From assembly GCA_033060915.1 (NCBI GenBank), contig CM065385.1, positions 17,411,001-17,475,000 of the forward strand: a DNA stretch of 64,000 nucleotides. Reading direction: 5' to 3'. Below are positions 11,540-21,720 of the stretch, one piece after another. The DNA is from Euryodendron excelsum. Its lineage: Eukaryota > Streptophyta > Magnoliopsida > Ericales > Pentaphylacaceae. The notes beneath the pieces were generated by a model. That model did no database searches. It saw only the letters and a program-made list of their open reading frames with translations, and had not been told where the DNA came from. The position numbers were made by a program, and so were the translations under genes. Each line of letters opens with the position of its first letter. The stretch's first letter is position 1.

Positions 11540-11920
11540 TTTGGAAAATGTGCCAGATTGGATGGAATTACCATCTTGAGGAATCAACTATCTCGACAGA
11601 GGGATTAGAATTGGAATTGGAAAGGGGACTTACCATATTCAGAAAGACGTGCCTGTTGGAATTGGAAAAGGGACTTACCGTCTTCGGAAAGACGCGCCTG
11701 ATTTGGAATTGGAAAGGGGACTTACCGTCTTCGGAAAGACGCGCCTAATTTGGAATTGGAAAAGGGACTTACTGTCTTCAGAAAGGCGTGCCTGATTTGA
11801 AATATGGAAAGGGGACTCACCGTCTTTGTAAAGACGTGCTTGGTTTGGAATATGGAAAGGGGACTTACCGTTTTCGTAAAGACGTGCCTGTTGGAATTGG
11901 ACCGAACAATGTCCCTAGGG
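11540..11920 (-). repeat. Hairpin tandem array in S1
   Basis: About seven units of 40-50 bases contain, on the minus strand, CGTCTT-TCCG-AAGACG (for example 11726-11741). The equivalent stem in the A array is CGTCTC-TTCG-GAGACG. The innermost pair has changed on both sides, so pairing is kept. Units are separated by CCAATTCCAAAT-like spacers. Confidence 0.8.
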
Positions 11921-12088
11921 GCATTTTGGTCATTTTGCCTCTGTTTGGGCCTGGCGGGGGCCACGAAACGATGGATAGACTGGATTAGGCTTGGAAAGTT
12001 GATTTCGATTGGAATACGTCCATATTGACTTGATTACAAGTCTAGACGAACCGTAGACTACCGAGCAGTCAAAAATGGGGTGCTTACA

Positions 12089-12093
12089 ATAAG
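12089..12093. repeat. Target-site duplication ATAAG, right of solo LTR S1
   Basis: ATAAG immediately follows the LTR end GCTTACA at 12088 and matches 6951-6955. Confidence 0.9.
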
Positions 12094-13105
12094 CATTTTT
12101 TGTTATTACTATTTTTTTTATATATTGGAAAATGAAAGATGGCTCCCCATCACTTTGATAATCTGGCCGCACGTCGCTTAGCTTCGGAGTCTTGCAAGTG
12201 TTGCCTTTAGGTAGTTCTCTCACTCATCCTTATCCTCTCTTTCTTCGGAAAGCTGATCATTTGGTGAGTAGTTAACTCATGCTATCATCCCTTCAAGTCG
12301 GATCATTCCATAAAATAAACCATGCCCCTTGCGTAGAAAGTAGTTACCATTCCCAAGAGAAGATAAGACAACGGTGATGGAATAAAAGACTGTAATTTAA
12401 TTACTGTTATCATTTTTTATGGAAAGCATAGAGTTCTTAAGCAATAAGAAAATGTAAACATTAATTTAAAGATAAAAAGTAAAAGGGATAGAAAGAAAGT
12501 GTGTGAAAACACCTATTTCTTGTACGCTTTTGAAGGGATTCCTGTTTCAGTAAGGCCTTGGGACAATGCCCACATCTACATTCCATCCACGGTTGAGATT
12601 TTTAGCTAAGGCAGGACAGGTAGATGATTCTCCCAAAGTTCCAGGTGAGTTGGCGGTGATGATGTAATTGTCAGCTTTCTTGACCGTCTTGCCTTCATTT
12701 GTTCACTCTGTAGTTTCTCTAACAAACCAGTTGGGCGACTCGTTTTCCAGCTTGATAGGTCGAGCCTGGGGTTTTCTGCTCTGGCGTCCAACCGTGGCTC
12801 GGTGTTCCTCAGGTGTATACAACGGGGGATTCTTATCACTGAGTTTGGACAGCTCCTGGTCAATTTTCTTCACAGATTCATATGCGAGTTCATCTTCGGG
12901 GGTCGGTATTTTATCGGGGTTATACCGTAACCAGGTATGACACTGCTCCGTATCTTCGCATCCCATTTCCTCCCCATCCTTGTAATATATCTCTTGGCAT
13001 GTAGCAAAACAAACCTTGTTGTTACCAAACTTTGTAATGGCATTGATGGTGTGGTCTAGCGGAGGGTTCGTGGGGCCATTCGGAGAAAGATTTGCTGGTC
13101 GTAAG
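12094..13105 (-). pseudogene. Gag-protease linker fragment of element C (3' of the B insertion)
   Basis: On the minus strand from 13105 the frame begins with an Arg-Pro-Ala segment and a NPPLDHTINAI motif. This corresponds to the NPLPNH...VN linker that follows the Gag zinc knuckle in Tat/Ogre polyproteins. The frame is open to a TGA at 12703-12705, about 134 codons. Similar-looking coding sequence continues past the stop to about 12550 (an RGWNVDVGIVPRPY segment), then decays. No protease active-site triad, reverse transcriptase or integrase is visible before S1 at 12088. The upstream half of this gene lies across element B, at 31901-32460. Confidence 0.75.
13101..13105. repeat. Target-site duplication GTAAG, left of element B
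   Basis: GTAAG precedes the LTR start TGTAAGCACC at 13106 and is repeated at 31896-31900 after the LTR end GCGCGACA. Confidence 0.95.
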
Positions 13106-13339
13106 TGTAAGCACCCCATTTTTGACCGCTCGGCAGTCTACACTCCGTCCAGACTTGTTTTCAAGTCATTTTGGGCATATTCCTATCGAATCCAATTCTC
13201 TAGTTTCAAATTCCATCTTTCCATCGCTTCATGGGCCTGTCAGGCCCAAATAGAGGCAAAATGACCAAAATGCCCTTAGGGGCATTATCCTTTCTTATTC
13301 CGATTCCAATCCCTCTCTCGAGACAGTTTATTCCTCGAG

Positions 13340-14400
13340 ACGATCCGAGTAGCAAAACTACTCACAAAACCATCAGAGTGGCGGAAACACTCACCAAACC
13401 GTTAGGGTGGCGGAAACACTCACAAAACCGTCAGAGTGACGGAAACACTCACAAAACCATCAGAGTGGCGGAAACACTCACAAAACCGTCAGAGTGGCGG
13501 AAACACTCAAAACCCAGGCACGTCTCTTTGGAGACGGTAAGACCCCTTTCCAATCCCACTCTCGAGACAGTTTATTCCTCGAGACGGTTCCAATCCAGGC
13601 ACGTCTCTTCGGAGACAATAAGACCCTTTTCCAATCCCTCTCTCGAGATAGTTTATTCCTCGAGACGGTCCGAGTAGCAAAACTACTCATAAAACTGTTA
13701 GAGTAGCGGAAATACTCACAGAGCCGTTAGAGTAGCGGAAATACTCAACCGTTAGAGTAGCAGAAATACTCACAGAACCGTTAGAGTAGCGGAAATACTC
13801 AACCGTTAGAGTAGCGGAAATACTCACAGAACCGTTAGAGTAGCGGAAATACTCACAGAACCGTTAGGGTAGCGGAAATACTCACAGAACCGTTAGAGTA
13901 GCGGAAATACTCAACCGTTAGAGTAGCGGAAATACTCACAAAACCGTTAGAGTAGCGGAAATACTCACAGAACCGTTAGGGTAGCGGAAATACTCAACCG
14001 TTAGAGTAGTGGAAATACTCACAGAGCCGTTAGAGTAGCGGAAATACTCACAGAACCGTTAGGGTAGCGGAAATACTCAACCGTTAGAGTAGCGGAAATA
14101 CTCACAGAACCGTTAGAGTAGCGGAAATACTCACAGAGCCGTTAGAGTAGCGGAAATACTCACAAATTATCAACCGTTAGAGTAGCGGAAATACTCATAA
14201 ATCATCAACCCCGTCCGAGTAGCGGAAATACTCACAAATCATCAACCCCCTCCGAGTAGCGGAAAAACTCACACCGTTAGATTAGCGGAAATACTCACAA
14301 ATCATCAACCCCGTCCGAGTAGCGGAAGTACTCACAAATCTTCCACCCCGTCCGAGTAGCGGAAATACTCACACCGTTAGAGTGGCGGAAACACTCAAAA
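13340..14400 (+). repeat. 29-bp hairpin-unit array, B 5' LTR
   Basis: Roughly thirty units (29 bp, or 24 bp without an ACAGAA spacer) have the core CCGTTAGAGTAGCGGAAATA followed by CTC. Each forms GAGTA-GCGGAAA-TACTC. A second class (13370-13510) has GAGTG-GCGGAAA-CACTC, and edge units have GAGTAG-CAAAA-CTACTC. The arms change together, so pairing is kept. Two 81-bp units with the CGTCTC stem lie at 13510-13665 between the two classes. Confidence 0.9.
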
Positions 14401-14489
14401 CCTAGGTCAATACCCGTGTTTTTCAGCTCACTTCGGTGAAAAAGGACCAGACTACCCTTAAGACCTTTTCCGAAACTTTTCGGTCAAGA

Positions 14490-15150
14490 TGACCATTTTC
14501 CCCCTAGGCATTCGAACGCCCCGGGAACCACACCGGCTCTGGGTATCAAATCGGTAACCCCCTGAGAATACTTTTTATAGTATTCTCAACCTTCCTTTAC
14601 CTTTCCAGACCATTCCGAGTCAGTTCCGGCAAACCCGGTACAAAATGACCGTTTTGCCCCTGGTGGGCCGGTCTCCATTTCCGACCACACCGGCTCTGGG
14701 TATTAAACCGGTAATGTCTCGAGAATACTTTTTATAGTGTTCTCGACCTTCCGTTACCTTTCCGGACCATACCGAGGCAGTTCCGGCCAACCCGGTGCAA
14801 AATGACCGTTTTGCCCCTAGAGGGCCGGTCTCCTTCTTCAACCACACCGGCTCTGGGTATCAAACCGGTAACCTCCCTAGAATACTTTTTATAGTATTCT
14901 CAATCTTCCTTTACCTTTCCGGACCATTCCGAGTCAGTTCCGGCAAACCCGATACAAAATGACCGTTTTGCCCCTGGTGGGCCGGTCTCCATTTCCGACC
15001 ACGCCGGCCCTGGGAATCAAACCGAAAACCTCTGGGAACATTCTAAATAATGTTTCCAAACCCCAAGTCTTCTTCCAGGACAGTTTGAGTCTGTCCCGGC
15101 AGTTTTCCGGTCCGATTGACCGTTTTGCCCCTTAAGGCTCGGTCTACCTT
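14490..15150 (+). repeat. 157-bp tandem units, B 5' LTR (four copies)
   Basis: ACCACACCGGCTCTGGG-type words start at 14527, 14684, 14841 and 14998, exactly 157 bases apart. Units carry GAGAATACT-TTTTAT-AGTATTCTC (14564-14587), a nine-base-pair inverted repeat, and ATGACCGTTTTGCCCC. The 3' LTR has one more unit. Confidence 0.92.
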
Positions 15151-15379
15151 TCCGACACATCTAATCCTCACTTTTCAAGTCAAATACCTCCAGGACACCA
15201 TTTTAAGTGTTCCTGCTCCTTTCCGGCCTTCCAGGTCACTCCCGGCTCCTTCAAATCATTCCTGGACTTTCCGGAGTCACTCCTAGTGAAGCCAGACTAA
15301 AATTTACATGGTAGTCACTAGTACAGGCATCCAAATCTAGTCAAAGATACGTTGCTTGACGACCTTAATTGTTTCCTAA

Positions 15380-15510
15380 ATGGCTGGTGCCACTAGCAGT
15401 GGCGCCAAGCCAAAAAATGGCCTGGCGCCACTAGTAGTAGCGTGAGTATAAATTTTGCCCTGGCGCCACTGCAACAGGCGCCAGGCTTGTCCAACTTCTA
15501 TAAATACAGA
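15380..15510 (+). promoter_or_regulatory. Probable promoter of element B: GGCGCC inverted repeats plus TATA box
   Basis: There are inverted repeats such as TGGTGCCACT-AGC-AGTGGCGCCA (15385-15407), then more GGCGCC words, then TATAAATA at 15499-15506. In plants a TATA box lies about 30 bases before the start site, so transcription may begin near 15530. That would make about 13106-15530 U3, and the rest R-U5. The same arrangement recurs in S1, C and the B 3' LTR. In the 3' LTR the box reads TATAAGTA. Confidence 0.65.
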
Positions 15511-15587
15511 GCCTCGATCAACATAAAAGGGGGTCTGCAAACTGAACCTAGAAATCACACAATTCGATATACAGAGCTCGAGCACCT

Positions 15588-15680
15588 CCAAAAACCCTAG
15601 TTTCCTTCAATTCTCCAAACCCTAGCCACCCTACACTAAACCCTAGCCACTGTACACAAAACCCTAGCCTCCTATACACT
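15588..15680 (+). promoter_or_regulatory. Four AAACCCTA (telo-box-like) motifs in the presumed leader
   Basis: AAACCCTAG occurs near 15591, 15614, 15636 and 15659, spaced about 22-23 bases, just downstream of the TATA box. Telo-boxes of this form occur in plant promoters and 5' leaders and are bound by TRB-type proteins. The motifs are retained in the 3' LTR (28360-28440) and, in reverse, in S1 and C. Function here is inferred. Confidence 0.6.
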
Positions 15681-16399
15681 CATACACTTCCCCATACACT
15701 CATACAATAGCATTCAACCATTCTCTGAAGACTTGAAGAGCAGCCCTCCAAAGCTTGAAGACAGCCCTTGAAGACTGAAGGGTGAAGATCAAGATCGAAG
15801 ACCGAAGACCGAAGACTGCACGGCGCGCAAAATAAACAAGAAACAAGGTAGGCTCCCTATTTAATTTTCTACACTTTCCCCTTCTCTCTTCTCTCTCCAA
15901 CCCACTTAGGTTTTCTCTATTTTAATCCCCCATCTCTTTCCCCCCCCCCCCCCTTTCTTTGCATGCTTGAAACAAGGGGATTCCCGGTCCATGTGTAGGA
16001 TTGGACTATTGGAGAGTCACCGTGTCGGGGGCTTTTTTTCTAGTCTAACCAAAGACCACGTGGGTCCGGCCCCCTTGATTATGTGGTGAAGCCTTAACCT
16101 TGTATGTTCACGACCCCAAATTGCATTGTGCATATCATAGTCTTGCATCTTCCAAAAACCATTTTCAAAGTTGTTTTTCAAAACGTTTTCAAACTTGTTT
16201 TCAAAATTGCATCAAAATCTCTTTTTCAAAAACTTATTTTTAAAACCACAATTCTAGGGTGATTCTAGCATTTCCATGGCTAGGGTTGCTTTAGGAAAGT
16301 GTTATATTAAAAGTGACCATTTGGTCTATATTTTGAAACTTTGTTTTCAAAACCGCTTTCCTAAAGTGGTTCTAGCCTTCTTATGGTTAGAATTGCTTT

Positions 16400-18290
16400 A
16401 GGAAAGTGAGATGTTTTTACACCTTCTAAAAACTCTCTTTAAAAATCTCTTCCTAAAAATCTCTTTTTCAACATACTTTCGTAAAACTCCCCTCTTCAAA
16501 ATTGATTTCAAAAACTCCCTTTCAAAATCTCTTTTTCAAAACTCCCTTTTTCAACTCCTTTCCAAAACTTTCTTTCCTCAAAATTTACTTTCTAAAAACA
16601 CTCCCTAAAAATCTTTTTAAAAACTTTCCTCCCGGAATCTTCCTTCTAGAAATTCCCCTATAGGATTTTCTTTCTAAACTCTACGTTTCCAAAAACATGC
16701 TTTCCAAAAAACTCCTCCCTAGGATTCTCTTCTAGAAAACCTTCGTTTCCAAAAACACGTTTTTCAAAAACTCTTTCCTTAGAACCCAAGTCAAGCCCTA
16801 GAACCCACAATTAGGAAACCCTAATTTTTCTTTCCAAAAACATGATTTTCAAACTTTGCCCTAAACCTAGGTTTCCAAAATATTTTGTTTTCTACATCGA
16901 AACTATCTTTGTTTTCAAAAACCTATTTTCTACGTCGAAACTAGAATTTTCCAAATCTAGGGTTTCTAGAATCTCCTTTTCCAAATCCTTGCCAAGTCAA
17001 ATCTTCCCTTTAGGAAACAGAATCAAACCTTTGCTTTAGGAAACCAAATCCAATCTCCCCGTTTAGGAAACTAGATCCTATCCTCCGTTTTTGGAAACAA
17101 AATCAAACCCTTGTTTTTAGAAACCAAATCCAATCCCTTCCTAATCCAAACCTTTCTTAATTCAATTCCTTCCTAAACCATAAGTTCCCTAAACCTAAAC
17201 TTTAAATCTTTCCTTAAATTTCAAAATCTAAATTTTTCCTAAACTTCCACTTTCCTAAACCTTAAGTTTCCAAAACTTGAACATAAAAATCTTTCCTAAA
17301 TTTTAAAACTCAACTTTCAAATCTTTCCTAATTCAACCCTTTCCTAATTCAACCCCTTTTCCAAATCTTAACTTTCTAAATTCAAGCTTTTAAACCTTTC
17401 CTAAATTCAAACCTTTCTTAATTTTCAAGATTTTCTAAAACTCTAAAATTTTCTAAAATCTTAAATCTTTCTAAACTCTAAAACTTTCTAAATCCTAAAC
17501 TTTTCAAATTTCAAATCTTTCTAAAATTCTAATCTTTCCAAATTCAAAACTTTCCAAATTTGAAACCTTCTTAAGTTAAATCTTTCTAAACCTAAAAACT
17601 TTCTAAATTCTAAACTTTCTTAAAACTTCAACATCTTTCCAAATCTAAGACTTTCCTAAACTCAAAGCTTTCTTAATTTAAGACTTTCTTAAGTCGAGGC
17701 TTTCCTAATTCAAACATTTCCTAAATTGAAAACTTTCCTTTTTCAAACCTTTCCCAAAACGAAACTTTTCTTATTTTCAAAATTTCCTTATTTTCAAAAC
17801 TTTTCAAAATTGAAACTTCTTTTTTTTCAAACATTTCTAAATTCGAAACTTTCTTAATTCAAAACTTTCCTAATTTAAAAAATTTCTTAATTTCGAAACT
17901 CTCCTAATTTGAAAACTTTCCTAAAACAACACTTTCCTAAGTGGAAACTTTCTTAAACCTGAAACTTTCCAAAAATGACACTTTCCTAATTCGAAACTTT
18001 CCTAAATCGGACCTTTCCTAATCCAAATCTTTCCTAAATTCCAAGTTTCCAAATCTTCCAAGTCTAACATTCAAATCGAATCTTTTTTAATCTCAAATCT
18101 TTCCTAGGTCTCCTACTTTCCTAAGTCTAGGTTTCCTAAACCTTCATCTTTCCAAAACTAAGTCTTTCCAAAATCAATCTTTCCAAAACAAGTCCAATCT
18201 TTCCAATTTCAATTTCCAATCTCCTTCTTCTAATCTCAAATCAAATCCAATATCAAATTCAATTTCCTTCTTCAATCCATTCTTCTATTT
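16400..18290 (+). repeat. Degenerate ~17-bp minisatellite in the B 5' LTR
   Basis: Words like AAACTTTCCTAATTTCG recur every 14-19 bases over almost 1.9 kb, with strong T/C-versus-A strand bias. The same tract covers 29160-31050 in the 3' LTR and appears in reverse in S1 (7800-9400) and C (35040-36170). Short ORFs here are by-products of the bias and are not genes. Confidence 0.8.
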
Positions 18291-18294
18291 TCAA

Positions 18295-19137
18295 TCGGAC
18301 TCCGGTCCGAACCACGACTGACCTGATTCCCCCAAAGGGATACGTAGGCAACCTCCATAGGTGCGGTCGCAATACTTTTCAAACTTTCAATTCCACCCTC
18401 ATGGGTGCGGTTTCCAAAATCTTTTCAAATCTCAAATTCCAATCTATTTTCAAAATTCCAAAATTTCTATTTTCAAACTTCTATTTTCAATTTTCAAACT
18501 TTTCAATTTCAATTCTATTTATTCAAATCTATTTTCAAATCAAATCAATTTCTTTTCAAATCAATTTCTATTTTCCCATTCTCTAAACTTGCACTTGCAT
18601 ATCATGCATCATATTTTTCAAACATTGTTTTTCTAAAGTGAATGGGATTGAACACGAGTTAGTTAAAGACTCTCATAGGTGAATCTAGGGTAGATTGACA
18701 TGTAGGTACCGAAAGGGCGGGGTAGGGTGATAGCTTAGTGCGTCTTCCCTACACGTAACCAACCTTCGAACCTAGGATCACTGATTTCAAAGACCAAAAG
18801 GAGTTGTTTTTCAAAAAGGGCTAAATGTTTTCCAAAGGTTGCCAAACAACCTGTTTTCCTTAAAAACCCTCTCTTGAGGAGATATTTTCAAAATTGTTTT
18901 CCAAAAACCCTAAGTGTAGTCTTCGGATTATGCTTAGTTTTTAGGTGACCTAACTCACCTTAATCAAGTTAGGTGGCGACTCCGAATCTTTTTCCAAAGC
19001 CCTTTATTCAAACCAGTTTTTTTCAATTCAAACCTAGTCGCACTCATTCTTCTAGGAGGGTGAGTTCTAACGAGAGAGTACAGCATTTTTCCCGCTTGTG
19101 TGAGTATTCCTCGAGTGCGAAAAATCTGGGCGCGACA
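18295..19137 (+). other. Conserved LTR terminal block with a primer-site-like motif
   Basis: Three segments are shared by all long LTRs in the window: GGGATACGTAGGCAACC (near 18340), GACATGTAGGTACCG (near 18697), and TTAGGTGGCGACTCCG (18970-18984). The last contains TGGCGACTCCG, identical to the first 11 bases of the real primer site 166 bases downstream. Divergent LTRs D and G keep these segments while most other sequence has changed, so they are probably under functional constraint. Confidence 0.75.
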
Positions 19138-19139
19138 GC

Positions 19140-19157
19140 TGGCGACTCCGCTGGGGA
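19140..19157 (+). other. Primer-binding site of element B, tRNA-Arg type
   Basis: TGGCGACTCCGCTGGGGA lies two bases after the LTR end. It is complementary to the 3' end (acceptor stem, part of the T arm, CCA) of plant tRNA-Arg(ACG) as I know that sequence. tRNA-Arg priming is typical of Ogre-type elements. Confidence 0.85.
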
Positions 19158-21720
19158 CACTTAGAGGGTTAGGCCGTAGTCATGTCTCTTTACCCTTCAC
19201 CCATGTAGAGTCTTCAATTAACTTGATTCAATCCTATTCACTTTAAATTTTCAAAGCTAAATTGTCAAAATGTTTTCAAAAAAAAAAAAACATGCATTTA
19301 TTCATATTATCTTGTATTATGTTTGGCATCCACATACTGACACTTGCATCTTTGTTTTGTAGGTGCACCTTATGTTTAAACATTATTAACTGCTTTGCAT
19401 GAATGTGATGTACAGGATGAATGGGAGTTGTTGGGCCCTTTCCTCCACTTTTAAAAATCACACACACACTACATGTGTACTTGCATTCTGCATAATTGCA
19501 TACCCTGATATGTCCTTTCTAGTTAGAAAGGGGGAACGGTATATTGGTTGTGGGCAAGATGCTGTGTCAGTTTCTTCGCCTATGGCCTCTTGATGGTTCC
19601 CCCGCTCGGATCACCAACCGATCATGGCACCACCTCGGGGAGTGGGCCTAGGTTTGAAGATCTGGGGACCGAGCCTTTTTAGGACGCATTAGTCAACCCT
19701 CAACCTCATACTCATATAGACACCATGCATAGCCGAACCTCTGCTGGATTTAGGACACGAAGCACCGTTTTCAAAATCACGGAGGAAAGGGCGACTGCTT
19801 TTACATTCATTTATACCTGCTGTTATAATGCTTGTATTTATACTGTTATAATGCCTGTCTAACTGTTCATGCATGTTTACTTCAGTTGTACCTTTTCTCC
19901 TTATACTTTTTGCATATTCAAGTTCATACATTCAATATTCCATGTCAAGACAAGAGTTCCAAGTAACTCAAGTCACTGCATTCTCACGCATATGATCAAC
20001 CCATTGAGAGTGACACCAACGTTACTCTCCTTTGCATTAAACCTACCCAAACCCTAAGGGTTCCCACGTAACCCTAAGGACTCATTGCATGCATCTTGAT
20101 CCATTCCATAAGAGGGGCCCCAATCCCTCTATGCTCACGGAGATAGGATTGCCAAGAAGACAAGGGGCAATCAATCAACAAGGTCTCTCAGTGACCTCCT
20201 CGACATCAAATCCAAGGAAGGCGAATCCGAAGACTCAAGAGTAGTTTAGGTTTTCCCTTTGTAAAAGTAGATAGGTGGAAGTCCAAAGGAAAATGTTCCC
20301 CCATCCCCTATTAAAATGTATTTCAATTCTATTGTATTTCAAACCCAGAATTTAATGTACTTCTTTATTTTTATGAATGAATGTATGAATGGCTGAAGGT
20401 TCCCACTTAATAGTAAGGTACCTGCATACAGGGGCAAACCCCCTATCTCCAAAAGTGAGTCAATACATCATGTTTAGTCTCCCTCTCAAGTAGGGGCACC
20501 CCTAGGACATGCATTGCATAAAAATTTTCAAATCAAGGCACTAACTTCTCTTTTGTTTTTGTCTTCTATCCTCCCCCTCCTCATTTCCAAGTACCAAGAG
20601 AACCGAAAATAGAAGCAAGACAAGAAGGGGGTTTTTCTAAACCATTCATTTATTGTTATCATACTGCTCACATGTTCACTTTTAATATGCTCATACACCC
20701 ATATCCATTCCAAGACAAGAGTTCCAAGAAACTCAAGTCATTTCATTTTCATGCATTTAATCAACCATAGAGAGAAAGGAGCAATCCAATCTCATGTTAA
20801 TCGAGCTTACCAAAACTCCTAAGGGTTCTTAAACCCTAAGGATTCATGGCATGCATAGAACCATATCTCGAGAGAGGCCCAAATCTCTCTCAGTCCATGG
20901 AGGTGGGATTGCCCAAATAAAGAAACATTAACCGGCCCACGCCGAAGAGGTATTGTATCGCATAATAGGGGCAAAACCCCACCTCCCAAATGGACTTGTC
21001 ATCATGCCTAGATTCCCTAAAAAAGGGACCTCCATAGGACATGCATCGCATAGAACCTCCAATTTCACATACTGACTGCATTCTGTTTTTCTTTTTCTTT
21101 TTGTAGGTCAGAGAGCACGACTAAATTCGTGGAATCCCTCTAGTACCCCACCAAGTTCAAACTTGTGGAAGAATGGGCCTAATTGTTAGAAGAGGCCAAA
21201 CCTACATTAAGGAGAAAGAAGAACTAGCCATCCATCTGCAAGACGTTACCTCCCCACCATGCCGCGACAATCACTGTCCATGCATAAAAAGGCTTCATCA
21301 TTTGCAAAGTTCTGTCAGATATGTGCATTACTACAAAAGAATCTCATAACTTCCCAATGCATGCCAAACACCGCAAGAGATCTGTCAATCTACCCTCTAT
21401 TATTTGGTGATTCACCTAAAGAATGAAATGCCAAAGAAGGTATTAGTTTCAAAACCATGTCGGGGGTTTCTCACCAAGAGATCCACAAGAAAAGGGAGAT
21501 TTCCATAAAATTCATCTATTTTCTTTTCGTCTTCTTTAAATAAACATTACATGCCCTGTAATTATGTTTTTAAAATGAAAATAGGTAGTCCCCAATTTAT
21601 CCCCTTTGTCTCATACTCTTATGGACGATTGTCTCATTTAGGGATTCTTCCCCATTTGGTAAATAACTCAACTTAAAGGATGGGATAGCATGGGCAACCT
21701 ATTTAAAAGGGGTTAAAACC
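19158..21720 (+). other. Long untranslated leader of element B
   Basis: No gene is recognised. Sequence from 19160 to about 20530 matches the leader of element C in reverse (32720-34140), including GTTGATTGATTGCCCC-like and ACTCAAGAGTAGTTTAGG segments, so it is a shared leader. A pyrimidine tract ending TTTTTGTAG near 21105 resembles a splice acceptor, and Ogre-type elements are known to contain an intron. Similar 150-200 bp blocks with CATGCATTGCATA and CCTAAGG...CATTGCATGCAT words recur at 20050-20520 and 20820-21060, a local duplication. Confidence 0.5.

Larger units (their letters stand above)
6956..12088 (-). mobile_element. Solo LTR S1 (5133 bp) of the large-LTR family
   Basis: On the minus strand it starts TGTAAGCACCCCATTTTTG (12088 downwards) and ends GCGCGACA (6956). 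No primer site lies next to its end and no polypurine tract next to its start. Both flanks are element C sequence bearing the ATAAG duplication. It contains every block seen in the B LTR in reverse order: terminal block 7100-7440 and 7690-7780, minisatellite 7800-9400, leader with AAACCCTA words 10130-10240, GGCGCC/TATA block 10260-10420, 157-bp-type sequence 10600-10980, and hairpin arrays 11190-11920. Solo LTRs arise by recombination between the two LTRs of one element. Confidence 0.93.
13106..19137 (+). repeat. 5' LTR of element B (6032 bp)
   Basis: It starts TGTAAGCACCCCATTTTTG and ends GGGCGCGACA. Order of blocks: unique start (13106-13320), hairpin arrays (13340-14400), 157-bp units (14490-15150), GGCGCC/TATA promoter block (15380-15510), AAACCCTA leader (15588-15680), pyrimidine-rich segment with a C run (15940-15953), ~17-bp minisatellite (16400-18290), and the conserved terminal block (18295-19137). 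A 6-kb LTR is near the upper limit reported for plant elements. Confidence 0.95.

Noticed and set aside
6956..12088. S1 as the 3' LTR of element C
   Set aside because: It has its own perfect ATAAG duplication and C sequence on both sides, with no polypurine tract or primer site next to it.
13680..14400. CRISPR-like array of 24-29 bp repeats
   Set aside because: Units are contiguous with no unique spacers, and the context is a plant LTR. It is a tandem minisatellite.
15940..15953. Polypurine tract (minus strand) from the C run
   Set aside because: It lies inside the LTR leader, not next to an LTR start. It is a homopolymer of variable length (14 versus about 10 C in the 3' LTR).
18361..18641. 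Phe/Ser/Lys-rich open frames of 60-90 codons, repeated at 31119-31399 and 29169-29366
   Set aside because: They come from T/C-rich low-complexity LTR sequence and have no recognisable domain.
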